This document shows, piece by piece, positions 1 through 6,454 of a stretch of DNA of 64,000 nt. How positions within the stretch are numbered: the first letter of the stretch is position 1; the number at the start of each line of letters is the position of its first letter. The stretch is from Rubrivirga sp046845755 (lineage in GTDB: Bacteria; Bacteroidota; Rhodothermia; Rhodothermales; Rubricoccaceae): positions 3,472,001 to 3,536,000 of the forward strand of contig NZ_CP177357.1 of assembly GCF_046845755.1 (NCBI RefSeq), written 5' to 3'. The notes below the pieces were generated by a model, which saw only the letters and a program-made list of their open reading frames with translations, searched no databases and was not told where the DNA came from. The position numbers were made by a program, and so were the translations under genes.

Positions 1-12
1 GCGCAGGATCAT
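1..12 (-). CDS. Start of a ninth tandem DUF6090-like membrane protein (cut by window edge)
   Basis: Only the first four codons are inside the window. On the minus strand they read ATG ATC CTG CGC (MILR), the same start as the four complete group A paralogs that follow. Its ATG overlaps the TGA of the next gene by ATGA at 9-12, the same junction used throughout the array. This shows directly that the array continues beyond the left edge. The rest of the protein cannot be seen. Confidence 0.75.
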
Positions 13-791
13 GGCGTGGCCCCCTCTCCGAAGAGCGTGTACAGCCCGTACGTCCGGAGCGTGAAGTCCAGGTCGTAGACCCGGACGCCGAGCTGGGCCT
101 GGCGGAGGCGCAGCGTGCGCACGATCTCGGGGTCGCTCTGGAGCGCGCGGACCCCGGCGGCCAGCTCCTCGGGGCTCGAGTCGAGCGGGCAGGGCCCCCC
201 GATCACGAGCAGCACGCCGTCGACCTCGTCGCTCGCGACCTCCTGGTCGCCGCAGTTGCGCCCCAGGTCGTCGTGCAGCGACGGCTCGATGGTCATGCGG
301 AACAGGGAGCGATAGGCCGCGGCCTCGCCCTCCTCCACGATGAGGCCGAAGACCGGCGTGGTGTACATCCCGATCGCCGCCTCGCGCAGGGCGACGTCGG
401 AGATGAGCGCCATCGCGCCGGACGACACGATCTGGTCGAAGGCCGCCCGTCGGCGCTCGTACCAGTTGTACTGGGTCGCCCGGTACGCGTTGGCCAGGAG
501 GGCTTGGTCGTCGAGGGGCGTCTGTCCGGTCAGGCCCCGGTACGCGAGGTCGCTCGCGTGGTGCAGCGAGTCGTAGTAGGCGGTGAGGGCCCGGGTGTAG
601 ACGAACTCGGTCCGGAGCTCGGCCCGGAGCCGTTCCGAATAGACCGCAGCGCGGGCGCGGTCCTTCCGCGCCTCGTTGAGGTTCGAGACCTGGGTCCCGA
701 TAAAGACGCCCACGACGACGATCACGAAGTCGATGGCGACGGCCGTCCAGTTCTGGTCCTTGACGTGCTGGGTGATGCGGCGCAAGATCAT
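9..791 (-). CDS. DUF6090-like single-pass membrane protein, array member A1
   Basis: The protein has 260 residues and no known function. Residues 1-16 (MILRRITQHVKDQNWT) form a basic amphipathic start. A membrane helix follows at about 17-37 (IDFVIVVVGVFIG), containing a GxxxG pattern, and then the hinge QVSNLNE. The roughly 220-residue C-terminal part is mostly helical and carries the family motif, seen here as FDQIVSSGAMALISD. The basic N-terminus suggests N-in/C-out topology, and two cysteines (NCGDQ, GGPCPL) would suit a periplasmic domain. The ATG at 791 overlaps the stop of the upstream gene by ATGA. The assignment to the DUF6090-type family is by resemblance; membrane anchoring is well supported, the role is not. 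Confidence 0.8.
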   Translation of the reverse strand: MILRRITQHVKDQNWTAVAIDFVIVVVGVFIGTQVSNLNEARKDRARAAVYSERLRAELRTEFVYTRALTAYYDSLHHASDLAYRGLTGQTPLDDQALLANAYRATQYNWYERRRAAFDQIVSSGAMALISDVALREAAIGMYTTPVFGLIVEEGEAAAYRSLFRMTIEPSLHDDLGRNCGDQEVASDEVDGVLLVIGGPCPLDSSPEELAAGVRALQSDPEIVRTLRLRQAQLGVRVYDLDFTLRTYGLYTLFGEGATP

Positions 792-1561
792 CGGCTCGCC
801 GGGGGGATCATGGACAGCAACTCGTCCGCGCGGTCTTCCAGGCCGGATGCGAATGAAGCGTGCAGGACGGCCATTTCTCGCGCCTCGCGGAGCGTGGCCG
901 CAAACGCCGGGTCGGTGCGCGCGCGCTCAGCCAGCGCCTCGGGCTCAACGGGGCCGAGGGGCGAGAACCCCGCCCGACGCCCCGCAGCGACCACGGCCTC
1001 CCACGCCGCCCGGAACTGCCGCTCCTGCACCCGTTCGAGCCCCTCGAACAGGTTGTAGTACGCCTGCAGGGCACGGACCAGGTCATGGTCGCGCAGGAGG
1101 CGGATGTCGCCCGAGTTGACCAGGGCGTCGTACCCGCTCTGGTTGGCGTTGACGACGCGCGTGAAGTTGATCGTCGCCCACAGGAGAGGCGCGGTCTCCG
1201 GAGCGGGGGGCGGCCCCTCCGGCAGCGGGATGGCGCGGGTCCCAATCGTCGACAGGGAGCCGGTCGGGATGCGGAGGCTATCCGGTGGCGCCTCCCCCAG
1301 CGCGTCTCGCAGGATGGAGTTGACCGCGAGAACCCGAGCGTTCGCCGACTCGATGACCGCGACGATGTCCAGGTGGTCCTCGCGGATGTCTTCGCGGAGA
1401 TCCCGGAGGTACCGCGCCTCGGCCTCGCGGTCGACGCGGGCCGCGTTCCAGTTCGAGACCTGGATGCCGATAAAAACGCCCACGACGACGATCACGAAGT
1501 CGATCCCGATGGCCGTCCAGTTCTGCTCGCGGACGTGTTGCGTGATGCGGCGCAGGATCAT
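788..1561 (-). CDS. DUF6090-like single-pass membrane protein, array member A2
   Basis: The protein has 257 residues. The start at 1561 gives the group A anchor MILRRITQHVREQNWT followed by the helix IDFVIVVVGVFIGIQVSNWN. An in-frame upstream start at 1681 would lie inside the preceding gene and would add about 40 residues with no family match, so it was rejected. The C-terminal domain begins with a charged helical stretch (DREAEARYLRDLREDI) that could be a coiled coil. It carries the family motif as YDALVNSGDIRLLRD, followed by LVRALQAYYNLFE. ATGA overlaps join it to both neighbours. Function is unknown; translational coupling and shared stoichiometry with the array are likely. Confidence 0.8.
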   Translation of the reverse strand: MILRRITQHVREQNWTAIGIDFVIVVVGVFIGIQVSNWNAARVDREAEARYLRDLREDIREDHLDIVAVIESANARVLAVNSILRDALGEAPPDSLRIPTGSLSTIGTRAIPLPEGPPPAPETAPLLWATINFTRVVNANQSGYDALVNSGDIRLLRDHDLVRALQAYYNLFEGLERVQERQFRAAWEAVVAAGRRAGFSPLGPVEPEALAERARTDPAFAATLREAREMAVLHASFASGLEDRADELLSMIPPASR

Positions 1562-2304
1562 AGGCCCAGCCCCTCCCGGCTGTCTTCGAGCGTCTCCTGG
1601 ATGCCGCGTGTAAGGTTGGGGACGAAGCTCTGCCAGTACTCCCAGGTGTAGAAGGCCTTGACGAGCGCGTCGTCCCGGCACGCCACGTCCAGCGGCTCGG
1701 CCAGGACGAGCGGATGGAGCGCCGGGAGGTGATCGGCACCTCGCGTGTACTTCTCGAATTCGTCGATCTCCCGCTCGCCCAGGCCGAGCATGGGGTTGTC
1801 CTGGACGGCAATCGCGTGCGGCCGGCTCTCAAGCTCGGCTCCCGAGCCGAGGAGGTAGTCGATCCGGACGCGCGTGTCGTTGAGGAGTCGGCGCTCGGCA
1901 GCGGACTGCTGGGCCAGCAGCGGGGCCGACTCGGTGAGTTCGTGCAGCGAGGTCGTCCGGATCCCCACGCCGTACGTGCCGATGATGAGCCGGACGCCCG
2001 CCTCGACCGTGCGCCGGTTGTCTGGGCTGTCTTGGCAGGTCAGGAGCGTGTCGAGGGCGGCGAACACGATGGCCCGCCGGTCGAGAGCCCTCGCTTCGAG
2101 ATCCTGCAGGTCGGCCAGGTTGGCGTCGATCTCGGCGGCGTAGCGCTCGAGCGCCCTCTCATAGTCGTGGCGTTCGGACTGTTCCGCGTTCCAGTTCGAG
2201 ACCTGGATGCCAATGAAGACGCCGACGACGACGATGACGAAGTCGATGGCGATGGCGGTCCAGTTCTGGTCCTGGACGTGCTGAATGATGCGGCGCAGGA
2301 TCAT
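1558..2304 (-). CDS. DUF6090-like single-pass membrane protein, array member A3
   Basis: The protein has 248 residues and starts at 2304 with MILRRIIQHVQDQNWT, then the conserved helix with VVVGVFIGIQVSNWN. This is the most divergent group A member. The GDLxLIRD-type motif found in the others is largely lost and is represented only by LTESAPLLAQQSAAERR. The segment after the membrane (YERALERYAAEIDANLADLQ) looks like a coiled coil. One cysteine (LLTCQDS) is present. Both ends overlap neighbours by ATGA. It may have a changed ligand or partner, or it may be a structural subunit; nothing in the sequence settles this. Confidence 0.78.
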   Translation of the reverse strand: MILRRIIQHVQDQNWTAIAIDFVIVVVGVFIGIQVSNWNAEQSERHDYERALERYAAEIDANLADLQDLEARALDRRAIVFAALDTLLTCQDSPDNRRTVEAGVRLIIGTYGVGIRTTSLHELTESAPLLAQQSAAERRLLNDTRVRIDYLLGSGAELESRPHAIAVQDNPMLGLGEREIDEFEKYTRGADHLPALHPLVLAEPLDVACRDDALVKAFYTWEYWQSFVPNLTRGIQETLEDSREGLGL

Positions 2305-3083
2305 GGGCCTCCCTCGGAGTGGGCCGGAGCCCCCGCCCCGCGGCCGGCACCGTCCGCGAGGCTCGCACGGTAGGCCTCCAGCCGGACGGCCACCTCGTCG
2401 AGGTAGTCCACGTAGATCGACTGCGTGATCGCCACATTCGAGACGAGGGCCACCATGTCGGAATTGCCGCACACGCCCTCCGGCGTGCGGAACTGGTATT
2501 GGTCCAGATCTTCGCCCCACCAGACGGTCCCCGGCACGGTCGCCAACCCACCCTTGAGGGCGAGCCCCGCCGCTCCGTAGAAGGGTTGCTCGATGTCGTG
2601 CTTGACGCGGGAATAGCGCTGCCACTGCCGGTTGATGAACGCCATCTCGTCGGCGACGGCCCGGACGCTGTCGCGGACGGCGGGCGACCGGATGAGGGAG
2701 AGCCGGCCCGTCGCCAGCGCTTCCTCGGCGCTCGGCAGCGAGAACCGCGGCGGCGGAAAGTCGACGACCCCCATGGCCCACGCCTTCATCTCGTCGTCCA
2801 TCGGGAGGCAGGACGCACTGCCGAGACGCACCGCCAGCCGGACGGCCCCATCGAGGATGAAGGCGTGTTGCTCGCGGTAGGCCGCCATCTCGGCGCTGGC
2901 GTCGGACGCCTCGATCCTCATCCGCGTCAGGAGGTCGCGCTCTTGGGCGCGCAGGGCGCGCTCGCCGTTCCAGTTGCTGACCTGGATGCCGAGGAACACG
3001 CCGACGACGACGATCACGAAGTCGATGGCGACGGCCGTCCAGTTCTGGTCGCGGACGTGCTGGGTGAGGCGGCGCAGGATCAT
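2301..3083 (-). CDS. DUF6090-like single-pass membrane protein, array member A4
   Basis: The protein has 260 residues. It starts MILRRLTQHVRDQNWT, with helix VVVGVFLGIQVSNWN at about 20-40. The C-terminal domain carries the family motif as EEALATGRLSLIRSP and has two cysteines (SASCLPMD and GVCGNSD), which fits an oxidising periplasmic location if the N-in topology is right. It is the first group A gene in transcription order. Its ATG overlaps the TGA of group B member B1 (3080-3083), so the two subfamilies are coupled in translation. Function is unknown. Confidence 0.8.
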   Translation of the reverse strand: MILRRLTQHVRDQNWTAVAIDFVIVVVGVFLGIQVSNWNGERALRAQERDLLTRMRIEASDASAEMAAYREQHAFILDGAVRLAVRLGSASCLPMDDEMKAWAMGVVDFPPPRFSLPSAEEALATGRLSLIRSPAVRDSVRAVADEMAFINRQWQRYSRVKHDIEQPFYGAAGLALKGGLATVPGTVWWGEDLDQYQFRTPEGVCGNSDMVALVSNVAITQSIYVDYLDEVAVRLEAYRASLADGAGRGAGAPAHSEGGP

Positions 3084-3913
3084 GGCGACGGGGGGGCGAC
3101 GCGGGCGATCAGCGCCTCGGCTGCGGCCCGGTTGATGGGCAGGACGACGGCGACGATGCCGAGCGTCGAAGCCCAGTAGCGGAGGTCCTCCGCGAGCCCC
3201 GGAGCGGCGCGGTAGCGATCGAGGAGCGCGCGGGCTTCGGTGTCGGAGATCGGCGCCGGGCAGTCGGTCAGGACCTGGTCGAAGCCCTCGAAGGTGCTAC
3301 AGGACGCGTTGACGTAGCGCTGGACCTGAAGCGACGTCAGGCCGCGGACGCGCTCGCGGTAGGCGGGCACTTCCTGGAGTAGCCAGCCGCCTTGCGAGAC
3401 CTCGGTGTCGTTGTAGTAGGCGCCCAACTCGGCGCGCAAGGCCGCGTCGCGGACGAGCCGGAGGTCGCCGGCCTCGCGCATCTCGTCGAAGGTGCGCCGG
3501 GTCGAGGCGTAGGGCAGGATCTGCGAGGCGTGGTAGTAGGCCACGACGGTCGCCCAGGGCGAGCCGTCGCGGAGCGCGCCCGTCTCGACGTGCGCGACGG
3601 CCGCCTCGGCAAACCCCGTCACGCCCGCGTAGTACGCGATCCGCGCGTCGAGGGCCCCGGTGTCGGCCAGGAGGTCCTCGTGGACGCGCTCGAGGTAGCC
3701 CCGCTCGCGGGCGTGGTCGGCGCGGGCCTGCCCCCACGCGGTGATCTGGAACCCGATGACGACACCCAGCACGACAATGCACACTTCGAGCGCGACGGCG
3801 ACCCAGTTCTGCTCGCGGACGGCTTTGGACAGCCGCCCGAGGAACGTCCACGGCCGCCACAGGGGCGTGGTGGGGGCGTCGGGCCCGGTCGGGTGGTCGT
3901 CGGTCTCGGCCAT
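3080..3913 (-). CDS. DUF6090-like single-pass membrane protein, array member B1
   Basis: The protein has 277 residues. Residues 1-25 are a hydrophilic Pro/Asp/Thr-rich extension (MAETDDHPTGPDAPTTP), followed by the group B signature FLGRLSKAVREQNW and a membrane helix (VCIVVLGVVIG) ending in QITAWG. The periplasmic or soluble part starts with a charged helix (ARERGYLERVHEDL), then has the family motif FDEMREAGDLRLVRD and the pair YYND. Two cysteines occur near the end (NASCSTF, TDCPAP). It follows B2 with only a 3-nt gap and overlaps A4 by ATGA. No enzymatic motif was recognised. Confidence 0.8.
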   Translation of the reverse strand: MAETDDHPTGPDAPTTPLWRPWTFLGRLSKAVREQNWVAVALEVCIVVLGVVIGFQITAWGQARADHARERGYLERVHEDLLADTGALDARIAYYAGVTGFAEAAVAHVETGALRDGSPWATVVAYYHASQILPYASTRRTFDEMREAGDLRLVRDAALRAELGAYYNDTEVSQGGWLLQEVPAYRERVRGLTSLQVQRYVNASCSTFEGFDQVLTDCPAPISDTEARALLDRYRAAPGLAEDLRYWASTLGIVAVVLPINRAAAEALIARVAPPSP

Positions 3914-3916
3914 AGG

Positions 3917-4741
3917 TCAGCGTGGGGCGTGGGGCGGCGCCAGCTCGCGGTCGATCCGCTCGACCATCCCGACCATCAGCCGGCGGACGGGCGCGGCCTC
4001 CGCCAGGATCGCCTCCGCCATCACCCACCGGTTCTCGGTGTGGTTCTCGAACACCACGTCCGCCAGGATCGCGTCGTAGCGCTGGGGGAACCGGCTGGGC
4101 CGGTCGACTGCGAGGGCCCCGACCTGGCGGTCCGCCGTCACGAGCGGGGTCCGGTCCACGAGGTAGGGGAACAGCCGGTCGAGCACGTCGGCCCGCATCT
4201 CGTCCTCGACGGCGCGGAGCCGCTCGAGCCGGTTGGGCCACGACGCCAGCATGGCCCGGAGGGTGTCGTCGCGGACGAGCCCGAGGTCGCCGGCCCCGAG
4301 CATCGCCTCGACCTCGCCCATGGCCGGGTGGAACGCCGGGATCTCGTTGATGAGGTCGGTGATGAGCGTGTCCAGGACGGCCGGCGGCACGGCGGCGGGG
4401 TCGGGGCCCGTCCACGCGAGCACGCGGCGGGCCTGCCCGATGGTCTGGCGGTGCTCGTCGGCCACGCGGTCCAGCAACTCGACGTTGGCCGCGAGCTCGG
4501 CGCGGAGGCCCCGGAGCATCTCGCGCTCCTGGACGCGGGCGGCCCGCTCGGCCCCCCACGCCGTGACCTGGAACCCGATGACGACGCCGAGCACCACGAT
4601 GGCGACCTCGAGCGCGACCACGAACCAGTCCTGCCGCCGGACGGCCGCCGCCAGCCGGCCGAGAAAGGTCCGCCTCGGCGACGCGGCGAGGGGTGTCGGC
4701 GGATCGGCCGAGGCGGGCGGATTGGTGGGGGCCTCGCTCAT
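3917..4741 (-). CDS. DUF6090-like single-pass membrane protein, array member B2
   Basis: The protein has 274 residues. The start at 4741 (MSEAPTNPP) is chosen because it sits on the ATGA overlap with B3 and gives the group B layout: Pro-rich extension, LGRLAAAVRRQDW, membrane helix VAIVVLGVVIG, then QVTAWG. The following region (EREMLRGLRAELAAN) is a predicted coiled coil. The family motif reads GEVEAMLGAGDLGLVRDD, followed by LRAMLASW. No cysteines are visible in the mature part, unlike B1. The stop at 3917 lies 3 nt before the ATG of B1, the only internal junction without an overlap. Confidence 0.8.
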   Translation of the reverse strand: MSEAPTNPPASADPPTPLAASPRRTFLGRLAAAVRRQDWFVVALEVAIVVLGVVIGFQVTAWGAERAARVQEREMLRGLRAELAANVELLDRVADEHRQTIGQARRVLAWTGPDPAAVPPAVLDTLITDLINEIPAFHPAMGEVEAMLGAGDLGLVRDDTLRAMLASWPNRLERLRAVEDEMRADVLDRLFPYLVDRTPLVTADRQVGALAVDRPSRFPQRYDAILADVVFENHTENRWVMAEAILAEAAPVRRLMVGMVERIDRELAPPHAPR

Positions 4742-5595
4742 CGCTCGATGTGGGCGTCGACCTGCTCGCGGAGCGCCGCCGCGTACTGGGCGATCTCTCG
4801 CCGGTTGATCGCCATGTTGTCTTTCACAATGGCGATCCGGACCATGAGGCGGTGGACCTGCTCGTCGCGAACGAGCGCCTCGGCATCCAGCATAGGAAGG
4901 GCCACGCCCGGGGGCACGAGCGCCATCCAGGCGTCGGCGCGGTCGAGCGAGTCCAGCGCGGCGGGGCCGACCCACTCCGCGAAGAGCAACGCGACCGGCG
5001 TCGTCGCGCCGTACTCGTCGGTCTGTTGGAGGAGCACGTCCTTCCAGGCCCCCCACCCCCTGATGTTCTCCCGCGCTTTCTCGAGGTAGGCGGTGATGGC
5101 GATGCGGAGGGAGTCGTCGCGGATGAGCCCGATGTCGCCGGTCGAGACGAGGGCCTCGGCGGTGCCCAGGACGGGGCTGATCTCCCAGTACGCGGGCGCG
5201 ACGGCGGCCCAGTGGACGACGGAATCGCGAGGCGGCGGCTCGGGGTGGAAGTAGGCCTGGGCCAGCCGGCGCGGCGCTCGTTCGAGCGGGGCCATCGTCC
5301 GAGCGAGGTCGACCGCCAGCCGCTCGGTCTCGGCGAGGTCGCGCGAGAGCTGGCGGAGGTAGGTCTGCTCCTTGTCTTGGTCCGCGCGCTCTTGCCCCCA
5401 GGCCGTCACCTGAAAGCCGATGACGACGCCGAGCACGACGATCACCAGCTCCAGCCCCACGGCGAACCAGTTCTGCTCGCGGATCGCTTTGGACAGCCGC
5501 CCGAGGATGGTCCACGGCCGCCCCGGGCGCGGAGGCGGCGGAGCCGGGTCGGTCGGCGGCGAGACCGAGGCGGGAGGGGTGGGGGCGTCGGTCAT
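4738..5595 (-). CDS. DUF6090-like single-pass membrane protein, array member B3
   Basis: The protein has 285 residues and starts at 5595 (MTDAPTPPASVSPP) with about 25 Pro-rich residues. These are followed by ILGRLSKAIREQNW and the helix ELVIVVLGVVIG. After QVTAWG comes a charged helical segment (QTYLRQLSRDLAETERL). The family motif is AEALVSTGDIGLIRDDSLR, followed by AITAYLEKA. The last residues, REQVDAHIER, closely match the end of B4 (REQVDAYIER), so B3 and B4 look like the most recent duplication in group B. ATGA overlaps occur on both sides. Confidence 0.8.
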   Translation of the reverse strand: MTDAPTPPASVSPPTDPAPPPPRPGRPWTILGRLSKAIREQNWFAVGLELVIVVLGVVIGFQVTAWGQERADQDKEQTYLRQLSRDLAETERLAVDLARTMAPLERAPRRLAQAYFHPEPPPRDSVVHWAAVAPAYWEISPVLGTAEALVSTGDIGLIRDDSLRIAITAYLEKARENIRGWGAWKDVLLQQTDEYGATTPVALLFAEWVGPAALDSLDRADAWMALVPPGVALPMLDAEALVRDEQVHRLMVRIAIVKDNMAINRREIAQYAAALREQVDAHIER

Positions 5596-6419
5596 CGCTC
5601 GATGTAGGCGTCGACCTGCTCGCGCAGGGCGGTGGTCTCGCGGAGCAGCCACGCGCGTTGGCCCCTCAGCTGGATGCGGACGTTGCGCATGATCTCGGCG
5701 TCGTTGTAGGCGTCCTGGTCGTTCAGGAACGCGCCCACGTCGAAGGGGAACCGGGCGCGGGGGGTGGCGGGGATCGGCCAGAGCGGGTCCCCGCGGAGCG
5801 AGTCGACCTGGGCCGGCGTCCGGCCGTGGGCGTCGAACGCGACCGGGTCGAGCCGCGAGATCAGCGCCGTGAACGGGACGGCCCACCGGGCGAGCATGTC
5901 GTCCTGGACGTAGAGGGCGCGGCGGACGACTCCGAGGTGAGCGGTGATGGCGCTCCGGAGCGAGTCGTCGCGGATGAGCGTCAGGTCGCCCGTCGACACG
6001 AGCGCCTCCTCCGTCGCCACGACCGGGCGGACGTAGAGGGTCCGGGTGGCCCCCCGGAACCACGCGATCACCGAGTCCTCGGGCGGCTCCTCGGGGAGGA
6101 AGAACGCGCGCACGAGCCGGGTCCCCGAGCGGGCCTGCGGGGCCATCAGCGAGTCGACCGTGCGGATGTCTCGCTCGGTCTCGACGAGGTCGGCGTGGAG
6201 CTGGCGGAGGTACCGGCCCTCGCGGTCGGCGTCGGCGCGGGCCTGCCCCCACGCGGTCACCTGGAACCCGATGACGACGCCGACGATGACGACGACGACC
6301 TCGAGGGCGACGGCGACCCAGTTCTGCTCGCGGACGGCCTGCGCCAGCCGCCCCAGGATGGTCCACGCCCGCTGGGGTCGCATCGTGGGCGGAGGCGCCG
6401 AGGAGGGCAGGTCGTCCAT
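5592..6419 (-). CDS. DUF6090-like single-pass membrane protein, array member B4 (first in array)
   Basis: The protein has 275 residues from the ATG at 6419 (MDDLPSSAPPP); an internal ATG at 6383 would shorten it by 12 residues. It has the group B layout, with ILGRLAQAVREQNW, a membrane helix (VVVVIVGVVIG), QVTAWGQARAD, then the family motif EEALVSTGDLTLIRDDSLR. It is the first array gene to be transcribed and lies 35 nt downstream of the DUF5916 gene stop. No promoter or terminator was seen in that gap, so read-through from the NTPase and DUF5916 genes is likely. No Shine-Dalgarno sequence was seen. Confidence 0.8.
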   Translation of the reverse strand: MDDLPSSAPPPTMRPQRAWTILGRLAQAVREQNWVAVALEVVVVIVGVVIGFQVTAWGQARADADREGRYLRQLHADLVETERDIRTVDSLMAPQARSGTRLVRAFFLPEEPPEDSVIAWFRGATRTLYVRPVVATEEALVSTGDLTLIRDDSLRSAITAHLGVVRRALYVQDDMLARWAVPFTALISRLDPVAFDAHGRTPAQVDSLRGDPLWPIPATPRARFPFDVGAFLNDQDAYNDAEIMRNVRIQLRGQRAWLLRETTALREQVDAYIER

Positions 6420-6454
6420 TCGCAAAGGGTTGGCATCCGTCCGTAAGGTCGCCG

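Larger units (their letters stand above)
1..6419 (-). repeat. Tandem array of at least nine paralogous single-pass membrane protein genes
   Basis: Eight complete genes and one truncated gene lie head to tail. The first roughly 115 nt of each gene (ends near 791, 1561, 2304 and 3083 in group A; near 3913, 4741, 5595 and 6419 in group B after a variable extension) encode a nearly constant amphipathic start and membrane anchor. The remaining 600-700 nt diverge strongly. Group A starts MILRR and has VVVGVFIG in the membrane helix. Group B has a 20-35 residue Pro-rich extension, an LGRL motif and VVLGVVIG-type helices ending QVTAWG. Seven of eight internal junctions, including the one at the left edge, are 4-nt ATGA overlaps, and the eighth (3914-3916) is a 3-nt gap. 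One polycistronic message is therefore likely. Confidence 0.85.

Noticed and set aside
672..6370. Regularly spaced repeats in the array as a possible CRISPR or other short-repeat array
   Set aside because: The repeats are 110-nt coding segments about 750-850 nt apart, inside reading frames, with no constant-length spacers.
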